Source: Apium graveolens (Eukaryota; Streptophyta; Magnoliopsida; Apiales; Apiaceae). Taken from it: a stretch of 64,000 nt of DNA. The number at the start of each line of letters is the position of its first letter. Position 1 is the first letter of the stretch. The notes beneath the pieces were generated by a model. The model ran no database searches. It was not told where the DNA came from and saw nothing but the letters and a program-made list of their open reading frames with translations. Location of the stretch: positions 992,001 through 1,056,000 of the forward strand of contig NC_133647.1 of assembly GCF_009905375.1 (NCBI RefSeq), given 5' to 3'. This document shows, piece after piece, positions 59,514-64,000 of this stretch. The translations under genes and the position numbers were made by a program.

Positions 59514-62500
59514 GTTTCCCCTCCTTAAAAGGATTCCGTCCCGGAATCAGATAGAAAATGAATAGGGATACTCTCTTAGCATTGCACTTTCTAACTCTCG
59601 CGTAAATTTTCCCACATTGTGGTCCTTCCATCAAACTCTGAATAGTTTGATAACCCTTCTCCTAAGCACTTGTTCCTTTTCGATCTATAACCCTTTCTGG
59701 TTGCTCCCTATAGGTTATGTCTGGTCGCATGCCTATGCGGTCATATGCCCCTATTTATCTGGCATCCGAATTACACTTCCTTAACATTGATACGTGAAAC
59801 ACGTTATGACTTTCTACATGTTCTGGGGTAAGGCTAGCTCATATGCTAACTTCCCAATACTTCTTAATATATCCAAGGGTCCAACCATTTGTGGACTTAG
59901 CTTTCCTTTCTTTCCGAACCTCATCAATCCTTTCCAAGGGATACCTATAACATTACTAGGTCCCCTATTTCATACTCTTTGTCCTTTCGAGTCAAATCAG
60001 CATACCTCTTATGTCCATCTTGGGCTACTACCAGCCGTCCTCTGATTAGATCTATTATATCCTTGGTCCCTTGGACCACTGCTGGTCCGAACATCTAGCA
60101 CTCTGCAACTTCATTCTGATACAAGGGAGATCGGCATCTCTTTCTGTATAGGGCCTCGTAAGGCGACATTCCAAAACTGTCATATCATCCATCGTCATAA
60201 GAAAACTCAATTTGTGCTAAGTGATCATTCCAAACTCTTTCAAGTCTATTGCACCGGCTCTCATCATAGCTTCTATCATTATAGCTTTTGCTTCTCAATA
60301 CCCATTCTTTTCCAGTTCGTAATCGCTACTACCTTCCGTTCCTAATATTATAGTGGTTATACTTTTGCTCGTTAGCGTTCTATAACCTTTTAATAACCAC
60401 GTCAACCTTAGTATCACGAATGTGTTTCCATTCCGAATACTACCACAACTTTATTACTCCTTTTTCAGCTGTTTCTATTTCCCAAAGTTTGATCAATCAT
60501 ATAGAAGTAAAGGAATTCGTTGAGAGATCACTATGATCATGAACACTTGTTATATCGCATAGTTAGTACAGAAGGTGGCCAGCCTTTAGTACTTGACAAG
60601 CAATTAAACAATAGATGGTATCCTACTAGGCTTCTATCACACAGATAGATAGTCATTCGGCAATACCTCCCCTTCTGGAAGGGTTGTTCTTCTCAGCTTA
60701 CATGACATGAAAATTAGAGAAAAGAAAGAAATGAAGAGAATTGTATATATGAAGAAAAAAAAATATACTGCCACAAAATATCTGGCTTGGAACCTACCTC
60801 TGAACTATAGAGGTTTGTCATAGGAGAACAAAACATATATGTATTTATATCAACATCAAGTATTATAGCATCGTATTTCACATGCCTAAATATTTTTTGC
60901 TATTCCGTCCATCATTCTATGGACCCATGCTCTTCCTCGAGCTTATACACAATCACCTTTGAAACTCCCTCGATATCGAAAATCGAATCTGGGATCTCAT
61001 TCTAGACATCATCGTTACTAGAATTCTATGCTTGCACCGCAACCTTCCTCATATAGTAACACGACTCCCTATTGATAAGAAGGAATGGATACTCAATAGG
61101 TAAATAATTGACCTAGTTTTTCTATCAAAGATAACTTATACGCTACCTCGACCCGATTAGTGGTACTCAACCTCAACATCCATTCCAATACAACTCTCAC
61201 GGTTGTAATCAGCTCATTACTCGCAGAATCATTGCTGCATTACTATGGTCCACCACTGACCTACTGTCGTCATTCACTTTCCATGAAATCTTAATATCTA
61301 ACCATACGGAGTCCATACATGTCGTATAGAATCCTTCTAAGGAGTTAACATAATCACCATTCATGATTCATGAAGAACACTCCTGAACTTGATGTACTTA
61401 CATGACATGAAGCAGATAAAATTGCAGAAGAGTTTCAGTCAAAGCAACGATAGCAGGTGAATACCACTCTTAATCATATGCCTTAAATAGAAGACTTAAC
61501 TCAAAGGTTTGTTTAGTCTTTTTTGAAACATAGTCCTGGAGTATTCTCAAGATAGTATCTTCTGAGATAGATAGCCCGCTCATGGCGATTACACGAATTA
61601 AACCTTTACCAACTACTATTACGGTTGGGTATTGCACAGTCATCAGAAGGAATGTCAATCTTCCAAATCATAATACAACCTGCATAGCTTTAACCATCAT
61701 CACTGTATTCCTTTGGCACAAGCGCCTATAATTATCCTCTTACCTTTAAAGTGTCGGCCACCTCTTTGGCCTTTCCTGATAGTAAAATTTCCTTACAGTC
61801 AATGTCATTTTAACCACCTCCAAATAAATTTTCTACCTTATTTCAATCACAGCTTATGTGCAGATGTTTTCCTTAAAATCTGATGAGTAAAAAAAAAAAT
61901 ACCATTTTTTCATAAGTTATTGCCTCAGTCTTTAGAGGTTAATCACTGTCATGACTTACTCTCAATCATAATTAGAACATCTTTTATCTTAAGTCCTAAT
62001 TGCCCTGAACAATTTCGACCATTACTGGTTCGATCCATGCCTTCTCGTGGTTTAACACGTGCCTCACTTGGCATCAATATAATTACGTCATATTTCCTTT
62101 ATCAACAGTTCTATTCTTGAAAATTTTGAATTTTACCTTCCTCCTTGTAAAACCTCTAAGGTTACCCTTGAATCGTTCCTCCTGTATTCCCTAGATACAG
62201 GGCATATCAAAATACCATTTACTAATACTAAAACCATTGTCTATATACTTCTGAAAAATTTCTCCACTGATTCTTAAAGGTTGTTGTTACCTTAACCCTT
62301 TCCAAATCATACTGTCAAAACTCATAATGTCCCTATTAAGGGTGAAATGCCAACCTTTATGCATTCCCCTAGGATTCATTTTAAGTTACCGATGTTCTAT
62401 CCGTAATTCCACCTTTAAAAGGTACCTGCATCCTTCCATGGATAAATCAAGTCATATATCCCTGATAAGGATGTCTTATTCAATCATTCCCACATCGATA

Positions 62501-63829
62501 GTATATGCCTAATTTCACAATAACATCTGTATACAAAATGAGGTTAATCAAAATGGCCTCCAAAAGATAACAACGGTTATCCGCTTTTCTTGCCCAATCT
62601 GGTAACGATAACAAGGATGTTCTGGAAGATATTGGTCGTGTTCAACGTGAACTTCTTCTTAATAATTCCTTATTTACTTTTATTGTTTATCTCAACAATC
62701 ATCTCAATGTTGGGATAACTTTCATACCCGGCGTCTCCCTTTCTGGGTATCAAGCCACCGGTCTTACACTTCACATTCTTGAAGGTCACTTCCTTCATCC
62801 AATTTTCCTAATTTCTTACTTCCTTGTCTCCTCAGTCTATCCGCGTCTCATTATTTATCCTTCGAACTATCTCAAGGTTTCCTCGAATCCTCCCAACTTA
62901 CAGGGGATAAAATATATGTATCTCTTATATCTTCAACCATCAATTTAACTCATGGTGAATCACCCTCATCCTGACGATTATATACTTTTCTATTTCTATT
63001 ACTACGAGTCTTTAGGGTTTCCTCATACCCAACTCCCTTATCATTCCTCAAACTCTATTGCCTTTATATTCCTTTCCACTTCAGTTTCTTTTTATTTTCC
63101 TTTCTCTTATCATTATTTCATGAACCAACACAACATAAGCATTGATTTCATACATCCCATCATTCTGGATTCGTGTCCTCAGAACGAATCTTGATAACTT
63201 TTACAACTCAGATTCATAATTCATCATACTCGTCTGCCTTTGTTCTGGCTCTAAAGCTTTTACACTATTTCCATAACCTTGGGAAGTACTTTCCTGAAAA
63301 CAATTGACTGAACTTAAATCAGTTTATTATAATCTCTTGCTTCGTACCTTCCTTGGCCTTTCACCGGCGGGTGGTCTCTCTCTTAGGAGGGTAAGTGACA
63401 AAAACACTCTTTTGTGATTCGTCAATCATTTAGAATCTCAAATGATTCCTGTATTTCCTTTAGCCAGGCTCTTGCCTCGACTGGTTCAGCTTGTTCCTTG
63501 GAACTCTGAGAGCTTAGTGACTTAAAGGTCCTGAAAGAATTTCCCACCGCACTGTCTCCTCAGGGTGGTGGTTGGGGATAATAGTCTAAGTTCTCTTTAG
63601 ACAGGTCCATGAATTGCCGTATAGGGGTACCATCTCGGGTCTCCTTTCCTTACTCGACTTTCTGTTTCCTTAATATGAAATGTTTACCTTCTCCCATACT
63701 TGGGGTTATCTTATACGTTAAAATCCTCATTTTCCACTTCATTATGTTATGGGTTCCTTCTATCTTGATGGCGACCTCCCTGACTATCACGTTCAGGGTT
63801 TGCTCTATATCTTATTCCTCAAACTAGCT
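59514..63829 (-). pseudogene. Decayed Tekay gag-pol of element D
   Basis: Nucleotide similarity to element A can be followed in order on the minus strand. Gag start region: about 63800-63700 (gcaaaccctgaacgtg... against gcgaaccctggatctg...). Gag core: about 63540-63390 (gaggcaagagcctggctaaaggaaat). RT active-site region: about 62290-62100 (aatttttcagaagtatatagacaatgg ... ggtattttgat). Integrase C-terminal parts: about 60260-59890 (gcaatagacttgaaag; ttcggaaagaaaggaaagctaagtcc). No long ORF survives. Spacing between landmarks differs from A, with the gag-RT part shorter and the RT-integrase part longer. The polypurine tract is at 59514-59530. Confidence 0.72.
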
Positions 63830-64000
63830 TTCATCTAAGATCTTATCCTTAAGCTCTTGAACTTTTGGAACCCAATTTCTGTAGGAACACCTCACTATCC
63901 TCTTATCATCTTTCTCGGTATGGATCTCTTCTCCAGTCATTGACTCTCTGCCTTCATTCATCACTTTTTCTGGCACAATATGTTCTTTTCCAATAATTTG
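63830..64000 (-). pseudogene. Second integrase fragment fused to D gag
   Basis: The minus strand matches element A 16841-17010, the region before the integrase zinc domain (tgaaggcagagagtcaatgactggaga), and ends at gatgaaagc. Gag sequence of element D begins right after it. It runs off the window, so it belongs to another Tekay copy or a rearranged one. Confidence 0.7.

Noticed and set aside
59794..60045. 83-aa plus-strand ORF in element D
   Set aside because: It is the antisense of decayed integrase; the minus strand matches pol of element A over the same bases.

Overview
The window is plant nuclear repeat DNA, most likely from an intergenic or heterochromatic block of an asterid-type eudicot. 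That placement is an inference from the retrotransposon lineages; there is no host marker gene. I found no host protein-coding gene, tRNA gene, rRNA gene or CRISPR array. Almost every base can be assigned to LTR retrotransposons inserted into one another and then broken. Three groups are recognisable: Ty3/gypsy chromoviruses of Tekay/Del type (elements A, B, D), Ty1/copia elements that look like Sireviruses (C1 to C6), and one Athila-like Ty3/gypsy element. A further large LTR family, here called L, appears only as LTRs.

Left part (1-22206). An edge fragment of a Sirevirus downstream ORF (C6, minus, 1-1265) abuts a partial L LTR (1266-2015). That abuts element B (minus; 3' LTR 2016-4611, gag-pol 4607-8373 with only two nonsense codons). 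B is cut in gag by element A (plus, 8374-22206). A is the only element with both LTRs (3896 and 3914 bp), a tRNA-Met-type primer site, an unusual 217-aa leader ORF, and a gag-pol frame broken by one inserted base in integrase.

Middle part (22207-41376). Behind A lie C1 (minus: gag, primer site and 5' LTR), an Athila-like gag plus 5' LTR (25545-28148), C2 (minus: gag end to RNase H, split by a 3.4-kb solo L LTR at 28695-32085), and C3 (minus: RT back to gag and the 5' LTR, 35437-41376). C3 and C2 meet at an illegitimate junction near 35437.

Right part (41377-64000). C4 (plus: downstream ORF and 3' LTR) is interrupted by C3. A second L LTR (about 44738-47661) follows, then C5 (plus: a very long downstream ORF and 3' LTR, 47662-53317). 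About 2 kb is unassigned (53318-55318). Last comes element D (minus: 4.2-kb LTR and a strongly decayed gag-pol), with a second integrase fragment at the edge.

The most interesting signal is a short motif, consensus near CCCGACGGATGA. It occurs about 40 times, in two clusters in each of the four Sirevirus LTRs. It also occurs inside three different low-complexity coding linkers of the same family (gag, integrase-RT linker, downstream ORF). There it is read in different frames and orientations, so it is probably conserved as nucleic acid rather than protein. Other points: a hairpin beside the LTR TATA-like box, a short Arg-Lys-Arg ORF in U5-proximal LTR sequence shared between diverged gypsy LTRs, and element A having unrelated flanks on its two sides.
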